Source of the DNA: Bacillota bacterium
Lineage (GTDB): Bacteria > Bacillota > Clostridia > Acetivibrionales > DTU013
Reading direction: 5' to 3'
Assembly: GCA_023435925.1 (NCBI GenBank)
Contig: JAEZLF010000292.1
Location: 1 to 15,985, forward strand
Length of the DNA stretch: 15,985 nucleotides
The stretch's first letter is position 1. Each line of letters opens with the position of its first letter. Under the pieces are notes generated by a model. The model was not told the DNA's origin and made no database searches. It saw only the letters and a program-made list of their open reading frames with translations. Below are positions 1 to 6,099 of this stretch, piece after piece. Made by a program: the position numbers and the translations under genes.

Positions 1-354
1 CCAAGACCGGATTTGTTCGGAGGCATTTCATTCACATTTGTGGATAAAGGCTATAAGCTTGGCAGGTTTTACGATGAAGCCGGACGGTTCCTGTATTGGT
101 ATTGCGATATTATCGAAGTCCATTACGAAGAGGATACAGACCGGTATACAATAAACGACCTGCTGGTGGACATCAAAGTGTTCCCCGATGGGGAGGTCAG
201 GCTGCTGGATGCGGATGAGCTTGCCCAGGCTATTGAAGAAGGTCTGATTAGTGATGAACAGGCTTGCAAGGCGCTAAGAACCCTGGACAGTCTGTTAAAA
301 CTGATATACAGCGGGAGCTTCCCGCCTGCGGAGTGTGACGGATTTGAGTTTTAG
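1..354 (+). CDS. DUF402-family protein, C-terminal part
   Basis: The reading frame is open from the first base of the window, so the true start lies upstream; the TTG at 13 is only the first possible start codon inside the window. Visible hallmarks of DUF402 are the segment RFYDEAGRFLYWYCDI, an acidic stretch, the 'NDLLVDIKVFPDGEVRLLDADEL' region (paraphrased here as a D-L-L-x-D-x-x-V-x-P-D-G pattern) and the ending with 'GLISDEQA'. Family members are usually about 150-200 residues, so roughly the last 115 are present. DUF402 folds include nucleoside di/triphosphate phosphatases of Gram-positive bacteria; the exact activity here is not shown. It ends at TAG 352-354, directly before the 60-bp repeats. 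GC content resembles the PHP gene downstream, so it is probably core chromosome. Confidence 0.75.
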   Translation, partial: PRPDLFGGISFTFVDKGYKLGRFYDEAGRFLYWYCDIIEVHYEEDTDRYTINDLLVDIKVFPDGEVRLLDADELAQAIEEGLISDEQACKALRTLDSLLKLIYSGSFPPAECDGFEF

Positions 355-360
355 AGGGGA

Positions 361-540
361 CACACCTCTCCGCAAGATGGACCGGAGCCCGGGGTATGTC
401 CCTTTTTGAAAGAGTGTTGACGCACCTCTCCGCCAGAAGGACCGGAGCCCGAGGAATATCCCCTTTTGAAAGAGTGCTGACATACCTCTCTGCCAGATGG
501 ACTGAGCCCGAGGAATGTCCCCTTTTGAAAGTGTCCCTTT
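361..540. repeat. Three tandem 60-bp repeats with internal dyad symmetry
   Basis: Units lie at 361-420, 421-480 and 481-540. Each starts with (c/g)(a/t)(c)acctctc, has ggaccggagcccg in the middle (one base lost in unit 3) and ends with tgtcccctttttgaaag or a close variant. Within a unit the left side (gggacacacctctccg) and right side (cggagcccggggtatgtccc) are nearly inverted copies, so each unit can form a hairpin followed by a T-run. This could be a REP/MITE-like element or a terminator-like array between the DUF402 and PHP genes. Because 60 is divisible by 3, all frames tend to stay open, giving an artefactual 20-residue periodic ORF on the minus strand (295-570). The function is unknown. 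Confidence 0.85.
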
Positions 541-558
541 AGACATAGGAGGATTTTT

Positions 559-1470
559 GTGGATCAACATAAATATATCGATTTACACACGCATACAACT
601 GAGTCGGATGGCAGTATGACACCGACGGAGCTTGTCCGGCATGCCTTTGAACAAGGATTGTGTGCTGTGGCAGTTACAGACCATGACACGGTTAAAGGCG
701 TTGAACAGGCTATTGAGGAAGGAAAAAGGCTTGGAATTGAAGTGATTCCGGGTGTGGAGATCAGTGTTGACCTATCTCAACGGGAGATTTCCCTATACCC
801 GCCTTCGCTTAACCCGAATCAGCAGGATAGCTCTGCGGATGTAATTCCGGAGATGCATTTACTGGGATATTTCTTCAGAAACCAGTATGACTCAATACGT
901 AATACTCTGGAGCAACTACGGGATAACAGAGAGCAGCGCAATCCAAGAATCGTTCATAAGCTGAATGAACTTGGGTTCGCTATGGACATGGAAGAGGTTA
1001 CCGCACTGGCAGCGGGCGGAGTTGTGGGAAGACCGCATATTGCAAGGGTCATGGTTGATAAAGGTTATGTAGCAAGTGTAGAAGAAGCCTTTGAAAAGTA
1101 TCTGGCCAATGGGAGGCCGGCATACTTCAGAAAGGATAAACTGACACCGGAAGAGGGTATTTCCGAAATTTTTAGAGCCGGAGGTGTACCGGTGCTGGCA
1201 CATCCTATATATTTATACATGAACATTGAACAGCTGGATCATTTACTGGGGCAACTCGTGGAAATTGGATTGAAGGGAATAGAGGCTTATTATACGGACA
1301 ATACGGAGAAGCAGACCGCGGATTTGCTGATGCTGGCTGAAAAGCATCATTTGCTGGTTACAGGAGGCAGTGACTTCCATGGCAGCTTTAAGCCGGATAT
1401 TGAGATCGGAAGAGGCAGAGGCGGATTAAGGGTAGCGTACAATCTTCTGCAGCAGCTAAAGCAAGCTTGA
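559..1470 (+). CDS. PHP-domain metal-dependent phosphoesterase (TrpH/YciV type)
   Basis: The protein has 303 residues with the full set of PHP metal-binding motifs: DLHTHT (H10, H12), SDG (D17), VTDHDT (D41-D43), PGVEIS (E67), H100, GRPHIA (H160), VLAHP (H215) and SDFHG (D272, H274). Length and motif order match the TrpH/YciV family, which hydrolyses 3',5'-nucleotide bisphosphates or trims RNA 5' ends; the actual substrate here is inferred from family only. The start is GTG at 559, placed by the perfect aggagga at 547-553 with 5-nt spacing. Residues about 72-98 form a polar insertion (SQREISLYPPSLNPNQQ...) between the E67 and H100 motifs that looks like a lineage-specific loop. No partner gene is coupled to it. 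It is probably cytosolic, with no signal peptide. Confidence 0.9.
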   Translation: MDQHKYIDLHTHTTESDGSMTPTELVRHAFEQGLCAVAVTDHDTVKGVEQAIEEGKRLGIEVIPGVEISVDLSQREISLYPPSLNPNQQDSSADVIPEMHLLGYFFRNQYDSIRNTLEQLRDNREQRNPRIVHKLNELGFAMDMEEVTALAAGGVVGRPHIARVMVDKGYVASVEEAFEKYLANGRPAYFRKDKLTPEEGISEIFRAGGVPVLAHPIYLYMNIEQLDHLLGQLVEIGLKGIEAYYTDNTEKQTADLLMLAEKHHLLVTGGSDFHGSFKPDIEIGRGRGGLRVAYNLLQQLKQA

Positions 1471-1503
1471 GGAAAGCCAAAGAAAGCCTGACGCCTGTCC
1501 GCT

Positions 1504-1635
1504 TCATCCCCAGCATTCATAGCTGGTCATCCTGGCTACAGGCGTACCGTTTTTTACTATAACAATGTCTTCCTCATCCAGCAGCTTCAGATATTTACCG
1601 AAGCTGTTCTTGATTTCGGTTACTTTAACGATCAT
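1504..1635 (-). pseudogene. Truncated Phd/YefM-family antitoxin (43 aa)
   Basis: The minus-strand frame reads MIVKVTEIKNSFGKYLKLL, then a segment ending VKNGTPVARMTSYECWG and a stop. The pattern V-x-x-x-K-x-x-F-G-x-Y-L and 'I-V-x-N-G-x-P-V-A' is the N-terminal DNA-binding half of Phd/YefM antitoxins. The start is ATG at 1635-1633, chosen because GGAG lies 8 nt upstream; the longer open frame to 1761 adds no family-like sequence. Typical family members have 70-90 residues, so the toxin-binding C-terminal half is missing. No RelE/Doc-like toxin lies beside it. It is most likely a remnant, although a short functional DNA-binding protein cannot be excluded. Confidence 0.6.
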
Positions 1636-1774
1636 ATGAAACACTCCATTAGCTAAAATTTCAGCTAATCTACTATATTCAAAATAACTATTATGAGTCA
1701 ATGTAGCTGCAAAAACAGGTGTAAAAATATGGAAACAGGTGCAATAATAATCGCGCACCATATATTTACACGAC

Positions 1775-1803
1775 TTGACACAGCTTCATGGACTGAGTAT
1801 AAT
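1775..1803 (+). promoter_or_regulatory. Sigma-70/sigma-A promoter upstream of smpB
   Basis: TTGACA at 1775-1780 and TATAAT at 1798-1803 are separated by exactly 17 bp. Both hexamers match the consensus perfectly. The start of transcription would be near 1810, giving a leader of about 90 nt before smpB. It probably also feeds ssrA, which begins only 18 bp after smpB. Confidence 0.85.
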
Positions 1804-1841
1804 GAAGTTGAACCGAAAACGATAAAGGTAATTACACAAGG

Positions 1842-1864
1842 CCCTTTCCACGAAGGGTTATTTT
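1842..1864 (+). promoter_or_regulatory. Small hairpin with T-run in the smpB leader
   Basis: CCCTT (1842-1846) and AAGGG (1853-1857) can pair around a 6-nt loop and are followed by ttattttt. The stem is only 5 bp, so this is at best a weak pause or attenuation site between the promoter and smpB. Confidence 0.25.
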
Positions 1865-1899
1865 TATCGGTCGGGGACATTTGACGGAAGGCTTGTGTT

Positions 1900-2364
1900 A
1901 TGGCAAACGAGGGAATAAAGGTAGTCGCCCAAAACAAAAAAGCGAGACATGATTACTTTATCGAGCAAACGATGGAAACCGGTATTGTACTGTCCGGCAC
2001 GGAAGTGAAATCCATCCGGCAGGGCAAGGTAAACCTGAAGGATTGCTATGCCACGATTGAGGGCGGCGAAGTTATACTCAATGGTATGCATATCAGCCCC
2101 TATGAGCAGGGAAACATATTCAACAAGGATCCCCTGCGGGATCGGAAGCTTTTGCTCCACAAGAGCGAGATCAACAGGCTGATAGGCTATACGCAACAGA
2201 AAGGCTTGTCACTGGTGCCGCTGCAGCTCTACTTCAAAAGAGGCAGAGTAAAGGTGGAACTAGGAATAGCTAAAGGTAAGAAGCTCTATGACAAGCGTGA
2301 TGATATTGCACAGCGTGATGCCAAGCGCGAGATTGACCGGAAAATGAAGGAACAGTTTCAATGA
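1900..2364 (+). CDS. smpB: SsrA-binding protein SmpB
   Basis: SmpB binds the tRNA-like domain of tmRNA and brings it to ribosomes stalled on broken mRNAs (trans-translation). The 154-residue length is typical. Visible family signatures are NKKARHDYFIEQTMETGIVL near the N-terminus, GTEVKSIRQGKVNLKD (residues about 33-48), the GMHISPYEQGN segment, KRGRVKVELGIAKGKKLYDKR and the basic C-terminal tail (DAKREIDRKMKEQFQ) that enters the empty mRNA channel. The start is ATG at 1900; ggaagg at 1886-1891 gives a modest Shine-Dalgarno 8 nt upstream. The tmRNA gene follows 18 bp after the stop, the classic smpB-ssrA arrangement. Confidence 0.97.
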   Translation: MANEGIKVVAQNKKARHDYFIEQTMETGIVLSGTEVKSIRQGKVNLKDCYATIEGGEVILNGMHISPYEQGNIFNKDPLRDRKLLLHKSEINRLIGYTQQKGLSLVPLQLYFKRGRVKVELGIAKGKKLYDKRDDIAQRDAKREIDRKMKEQFQ

Positions 2365-2476
2365 AGCTTGACAATTAAACATGGGGGCGTATTGGTTTCG
2401 ACGGGATTGTTGAGACCAGAGTAGCGGGTAGAGGATTCTCGTTGGCCTCTTAAAAAACGAGAAACTAAAATTAAAC

Positions 2477-2512
2477 GCTAAAAACGATAATTTCGCTTTA
2501 GCTGCAGCCTAA
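2477..2512 (+). other. tmRNA proteolysis-tag reading frame
   Basis: GCT at 2477 is the likely resume codon. The frame encodes AKNDNFALAAA and stops at TAA 2510-2512. The C-terminal ALAA(A) is the degron read by ClpXP-type proteases. The tag carries one alanine more than the common ALAA ending. Confidence 0.88.
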
Positions 2513-2762
2513 TATAGGCTGCCCGTCGGTCCGGGGTTCCTGCACCTCGGGTAGCCGGCGTCATTAAGTCAGGCCTTCGGTGTAGGAAGGTTAAACACTG
2601 GAACTATTACAGTCGTAGCCTTGAGCTGTAACAGTATTTAAAGGATACTGAAGCGCAGAGCCTTCACATGGGCGTGGCGCAGAGGGAATGGGAAGCAATT
2701 CCAAAATCATGTGATACACCCGTAGAAGCTTTGGAGGAAATGGTTTCGGACAGGGGTTCGAC

Positions 2763-3133
2763 TCATTAAAAAGAATCGCCCTGCCTGGCGACAGGCAGGT
2801 GAAAACCCGGCTTTATCGGTGAAACCGTAACGTAAGGTGAAGCGGCGAAAGCTGCAGGACATTCAGAAAACACATTTCTCACTTAAGGGGAATGCCTCTT
2901 ATTCTGAGAGAAGTGTCTCTTTACCTTAGACCGACGGCAATACCGAGAGGTATGTGAGGAAACTCAACAGCCTTGTATCGACTCATAGGCACCGTTTAGG
3001 TGCACTAGGATGGAAGCTAAGGAACATCAAGTTTCGACAAACTACAGCTTTGATAATACGCCGGGGGACTCTTATCAGATCGCTATAGAGTTCAAGATAT
3101 AGTCAGTGCCAATGGAAACATTGGAAGTGCACG
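2763..3133 (+). other. Group I intron in the tmRNA T-loop
   Basis: The insertion splits the T-loop of ssrA. Near its 3' end it carries AAGATATAGTC (3094-3104), the classic group I S element that forms the 3' strand of P7. A P9-like hairpin CCAATG-GAAA-CATTGG (3109-3124) with a GNRA loop follows. The last base is G (3133), as required for the omega-G. A P1 helix can form between exon C2759-C2762 plus intron T2763-C2764 and intron G2773-G2778. Exact boundaries come from restoring the TTCGACT loop and may be off by one. No intact ORF lies inside. The full P3-P8 core was not folded by hand; GACT at 2980-2983 or 3068-3071 could be the P7 partner. Confidence 0.82.
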
Positions 3134-3146
3134 TCCCCTCGCCTCC
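3058..3146 (+). repeat. Intron 3' end plus tmRNA exon 2, copy A (attL-like)
   Basis: This stretch (acgccggggg ... cccctcgcctcc) recurs in diverged form at 5815-5891. Copy A is the functional version: it carries the S element, the P9 hairpin, the 3' splice site and the acceptor-stem strand, and it is followed by ACCA. Repeats of a tRNA or tmRNA 3' end flanking foreign DNA are the usual trace of integrase-mediated insertion. Confidence 0.8.
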
Positions 3147-3158
3147 ACCAATACTGTA

Positions 3159-3190
3159 AAAAGGACTGTGAGTGAAATCCCAGTCCTTTT
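3159..3190 (+). terminator. Rho-independent terminator after ssrA
   Basis: AAAAGGACTG (3159-3168) pairs with CAGTCCTTTT (3181-3190) across a 12-nt loop, 8 nt beyond the encoded CCA. The stem is perfect and the 3' strand ends in a T-run. Confidence 0.8.
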
Positions 3191-3616
3191 ATGCATTCAT
3201 GAAACGATTATAAAAGTCTTCTTTAGCGAGGATTAATTGATTTGAATATCTACCGTTTCTGGGTGTTATTTTCTTGTATTCATTAAGAATCATTTGTGCC
3301 CGGTTTTTTTTCGAAGGTGCAACAAGGAAATGCTATATCTTTTCCAATAAATTTATAGAGTTGTTGTAACGTATGGTATATGTATAGGAATTCTCGTGCG
3401 TTGAGGGCTTTTATTCTTCTTAGATTTTATTGTACCATAGCCTACTTTGATTTTCAGCTATTCAAGCAATTCTGGCGAAGTCGAACCAACACTTATATAT
3501 GAAAAAGGGAAATGAGTATACCTATTATGTTTGTAGATATCTAGTTTATATAATCTGTGCATTTTCGTATTAATTAATTGTTTTTTTAGTCGATAGTATA
3601 TATAGGATGTGTTAAT
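3189..3616 (-). pseudogene. Decayed ORF resembling a LAGLIDADG-type homing endonuclease
   Basis: Read on the minus strand, pieces of one protein appear in changing frames. From 3616 downward the frame gives ...MHRLYKLDIYKHNRY... and SVGSTSPELLE, then a TAG stop (3460-3458), then LKIKVGYGTIKSKKNKSPQ in the same frame. After a frameshift near 3390 comes FLYIYHTLQQLYKFIGKD. After another near 3335 comes PSKKNRAQMILNEYKK, ITPRNGRYS and EDFYNRFMNA with a stop at 3189. The spacing of 'ELLE.LK...GYGTIK.KKN' and the 'PRNG.YS' tail recall LAGLIDADG endonucleases, but the catalytic LAGLIDADG motif itself is not seen. It lies immediately outside the tmRNA gene whose intron would be a natural partner. 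The family assignment is tentative; the protein-like character with broken frames is clearer. Confidence 0.45.
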
Positions 3617-3729
3617 TTAATAAATCAAGTCAATAATATTATTGATTATGATTTGTTGCAATTAAAAATGTATAATCATTTATGATATATGAGAATATAT
3701 TGTTAATATAAAACAATCACTGAAAGCTG

Positions 3730-3758
3730 TTTACAAGTTTTTCTTGTTATGATAAAAT
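3730..3758 (+). promoter_or_regulatory. Probable promoter of the HD-phosphohydrolase cassette
   Basis: TTTACA (3730-3735) and TAAAAT (3753-3758) are 17 bp apart. They sit about 40 bp upstream of the GTG start at 3798 in an AT-rich stretch. The rest of 3617-3729 shows no gene I can support. Confidence 0.5.
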
Positions 3759-3797
3759 TGAGAACAGAAAATATTCAATTAAATGGAGGTGTTAATA

Positions 3798-4202
3798 GTG
3801 GCTAGCGAGTTGCTAAAACTCAAAACCATGTATAACAACTATATCTCTCCTGACGACATATTTAATGCAATTCTTTCTAGGATAAAGAGTTCGGATATAC
3901 CCAAAGACCCGGGGAAAATTCATAAAGCAGTGTTTACTATAAAGCAAAGAGATAAGTTTAGTAATTTCCTTGAAAAATTTGATTTTGATAATTCAGGTAT
4001 AACTCCATTCTCAGAATTATTAGATCAGATTCTTTTTAGACTTGAGTCTTCTGGGATTTTGAAAACTTTAAATCCAGCATATGAAAGGTACAATATAACT
4101 CATGAAGCAAAGATTTTAAATGAGTCCTTTAATAAATTTCCAGAGGGTACAAAAACAATTATTGAGGAACTAAGTGTAGAATTTGAAAAATATATTGATT
4201 GA
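3798..4202 (+). CDS. Small hypothetical protein, first gene of the HD cassette
   Basis: This is a 134-residue soluble, mostly helical-looking protein that I do not recognise. The start is GTG at 3798, because a strong GGAGGT (3785-3790) sits 7 nt upstream; an ATG at 3783 in the same frame overlaps that ribosome binding site and is unlikely. The N-terminus reads MASELLKLKTMYNNY and the centre repeats the theme of short helices (FNAILSRIKSSDI, LLDQILFRLESSGIL), suggesting an internal duplication or a winged-helix-like fold. It has no cysteines, no membrane segment and no signal peptide. It ends 24 bp before the HD-domain gene, so the two are probably one operon. A regulator or partner of the HD enzyme is a reasonable guess. 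Base composition is markedly AT-rich. Confidence 0.75.
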   Translation: MASELLKLKTMYNNYISPDDIFNAILSRIKSSDIPKDPGKIHKAVFTIKQRDKFSNFLEKFDFDNSGITPFSELLDQILFRLESSGILKTLNPAYERYNITHEAKILNESFNKFPEGTKTIIEELSVEFEKYID

Positions 4203-4226
4203 TTTAAAAGTAAGAGAGGCGTTATT

Positions 4227-5753
4227 TTGAGAGGAGAATTAGAGGAGAAAGTTAATAAGTATGTCGAAAATCAACTAAGAGATTATATTCCATCAGATGT
4301 TAGGGCCCCAAAAGTTATTCATGATACAATTTTGGGGTCTAATTTATTCAAACCACACGAAATTGCTGTTCTTGATTTACCAATAATTCAAAGGTTAAGA
4401 AGGATAAAACAAGTTGATTTGGTACCCTTAGTTTTTCCATCGGGTAATCATAATCGTTTCGAACATACACTTGGAGTAACTGTAATTGCAGAGCAGTTAG
4501 CTTCTGCTGTATATAGGAGAATTGACGAAGGTAAAAAAGAGGGGATAAAAAAGTATAAAAAGATTAAGTTTGAAAGGGATTATGTATTAGATAATGTACG
4601 TATGGCTGCAATTATGCATGATTGTGGCCACGGCCCATTTTCTCACATGTCAGAGCAGGTTTATTGCCAATTTGAAGATATTATAGAAGCGAAGAGAAAT
4701 AACAAAATACTAAGTGGAGCTTCACCGCATGAGATTTTGTCATATTTAATTGTAACTAGTGATGCATTCAAAGAATTCTTTTATAACAAAATCGCTAAAA
4801 AATATGAGATAAATATCGATTTGGACTTAGTCGGAGAAATGATAGTTGGTTTTGTAAATTCTGGAGACAGAGCTTTTCTAATAGAAATGATTAATGGAGC
4901 TTTTGATGCAGATAAAATTGATTATATACAAAGAGATTCTCACTTCACCGGAATAAAAATGGTATTAGATACGCATAGGCTGTTTCATACTGTAGATATA
5001 ATATCTGATGATACAGACAAAATTAGACTTAGCGTAGATTTAAGTGGAGTGGCGACATTAGAACAAATTATTTTTAATAAAATGATGCTTTTCAGTACTG
5101 TATACCATCATCATAAAGTGCGAGCAGCGGAGTCCTTATTTAAATCCGTTTTTGAAGAAGTTAAGACAAATAACATAAAACTATATGATATGGAATTTAG
5201 TAGTTCAGCTGACTTTTTATATCTTACGGATGAGGATATCTTTTCTTTAGCGAGAAATAACCAGTTCCTACAGATATCAAAACTTGTAAATGATTTATCG
5301 AAAAGAAATTTACCCAAAAGAGCTATGGTTATTTCTGCAAAAACTATTGAAAAAACAAATCTAGATAAATTGCAAAAAATTACAAGCTTTTGTAAGGAGC
5401 CTCTGAATATTATTGCAGTCAAAAAAGCAATAGCTGAGAGAGCACAAGAGTTAGGATCAGATATCACAGAGCATGATATATGGATAGATATACCAGATGC
5501 TCCTTCATTTAAAGAAGGAGTTAAATGGCCCATCAAGAGCGAAGGCGAAGAAAAAGAGTATGTAAGACTAAGGGACTTATTCCCTGTTGATGACTGGGTT
5601 AGAGCATTTTCAGAGAATAAGTGGAAGGGGTATATTTTTACACGTACACAGTATAGAGAAGTTGTACATAAGGCAGCTAGGTATGTTTTTGAAGAGGTTT
5701 TTGACGCCAAATTTAATGATTTTTCGCGTTATTTATGTAAGATGGACAGTTAA
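4227..5753 (+). CDS. HD-domain dNTP triphosphohydrolase-like protein (SAMHD1/dGTPase type)
   Basis: The protein has 508 residues. Enzymes of this family cleave dNTPs to nucleoside and triphosphate. The HD metal site is complete: H80 in NRFEHTLGV, H131-D132 in MHDCGHGPFSH and D227 in FDADKIDYIQRD. The N-terminal IIQRLRRIKQ and FPSGNHNRFEH segments are typical of the COG1078/SAMHD1-like branch. Residues about 270-508 are not recognised and could be an allosteric or sensor region. The start is TTG at 4227, supported by gagagg 7 nt upstream; the next in-frame ATG would remove the first catalytic histidine. Related dNTPases are known to defend bacteria by depleting dNTPs during phage infection, which suits cargo of a tmRNA-integrated island; that role is inferred. 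A small gene precedes it. Confidence 0.85.
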   Translation: MRGELEEKVNKYVENQLRDYIPSDVRAPKVIHDTILGSNLFKPHEIAVLDLPIIQRLRRIKQVDLVPLVFPSGNHNRFEHTLGVTVIAEQLASAVYRRIDEGKKEGIKKYKKIKFERDYVLDNVRMAAIMHDCGHGPFSHMSEQVYCQFEDIIEAKRNNKILSGASPHEILSYLIVTSDAFKEFFYNKIAKKYEINIDLDLVGEMIVGFVNSGDRAFLIEMINGAFDADKIDYIQRDSHFTGIKMVLDTHRLFHTVDIISDDTDKIRLSVDLSGVATLEQIIFNKMMLFSTVYHHHKVRAAESLFKSVFEEVKTNNIKLYDMEFSSSADFLYLTDEDIFSLARNNQFLQISKLVNDLSKRNLPKRAMVISAKTIEKTNLDKLQKITSFCKEPLNIIAVKKAIAERAQELGSDITEHDIWIDIPDAPSFKEGVKWPIKSEGEEKEYVRLRDLFPVDDWVRAFSENKWKGYIFTRTQYREVVHKAARYVFEEVFDAKFNDFSRYLCKMDS

Positions 5754-5814
5754 ATACCTCTTTTTTAATGACATATTTTATGTGAAAAGCGGTAGTATAT
5801 ATAATTCCCATAGC

Positions 5815-5891
5815 ACGCCGGGGATTCGGTAACAATTTCAGATATAGTCAGTGCTAATGGAAACATTGGAATAGCATGTCCCCTCGCCTCC
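5815..5891 (+). repeat. Diverged copy B of the intron 3' end plus tmRNA exon 2 (attR-like)
   Basis: This copy aligns with 3058-3146. The run acgccgggg, the S element agatatagtcagtg, aatggaaacattgga and gtcccctcgcctcc (5878-5891) are shared. It lacks most of the ACTCT/AGAGT hairpin region found at 3068-3091 in copy A and ends in TGA instead of ACCA. No tmRNA 5' part lies upstream, so it is a fragment. Its position after the HD gene marks the right edge of the first island segment. Confidence 0.8.
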
Positions 5892-5901
5892 TGATAAATT
5901 T

Positions 5902-5939
5902 TCCGTTCGGAAAGCATATGTTTCCCAAACGGATTTTTT
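5902..5939 (+). terminator. Rho-independent terminator just after copy B
   Basis: TCCGTT and GGAAA (5902-5913) pair with TTTCC and AACGGA (5921-5933) around gcatatg, with small internal mismatches, followed by six T's. Its place 10 nt after the tmRNA-like 3' end mirrors the terminator after the intact ssrA, as if it once ended a tmRNA transcript. Confidence 0.75.
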
Positions 5940-5992
5940 CTTTCTTAAATTATCATTTGGTGTAATCTGAGTTATTTATTTTATTCAGACTA

Positions 5993-6020
5993 TTGCTTAA
6001 ATATTATATAATGATAAAAT
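5993..6020 (+). promoter_or_regulatory. Possible promoter of the NurA-HerA operon
   Basis: TTGCTT (5993-5998) and TAAAAT (6015-6020) are 16 bp apart. An alternative -10, TATAAT at 6007-6012, has no good -35 partner. The following leader to 6100 shows no other obvious signal. Confidence 0.35.
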
Positions 6021-6099
6021 TGTTCTGTCTGGAATAATTTACGAATTTTGTGTAGTTTGTAACTTAGGATACGTTTTCAAATAATGTTGGGGTGGCATT

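Larger units (their letters stand above)
2383..3150 (+). ncRNA. ssrA: tmRNA (ssrA), interrupted by a group I intron
   Basis: The 5' end GGGGGCG (2383-2389) pairs with CGCCTCC (3140-3146), followed by ACCA (3147-3150), forming the tRNA-like acceptor stem; the conserved gtttcgacggg follows the 5' strand. The tag frame is at 2477-2512. The T-arm starts with aggggttcgac at 2752-2762, but its 3' half (tcccctcgcc) appears only at 3134, so about 371 nt are inserted in the T-loop. Exon 1 is 2383-2762 and exon 2 is 3134-3150, giving a predicted mature RNA of 397 nt with T-loop TTCGACT. A promoter of its own is not obvious; co-transcription with smpB is likely. A 3' terminator follows at 3159. Confidence 0.93.

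Noticed and set aside
295..570. Minus-strand ORF with a 20-residue periodic sequence
   Set aside because: It is a by-product of the 60-bp DNA repeats, has no ribosome binding site and overlaps flanking genes.
1491..1545. Inverted repeat ACGCCTGT/ACAGGCGT followed by T's after the PHP gene
   Set aside because: The loop is about 39 nt, and the right arm and T-run are the conserved coding sequence for NGTPVA of the antitoxin, so a terminator is doubtful.
5111..5710. 199-codon ORF on the minus strand
   Set aside because: It lies antisense inside the HD gene, has low-complexity composition and no family resemblance.
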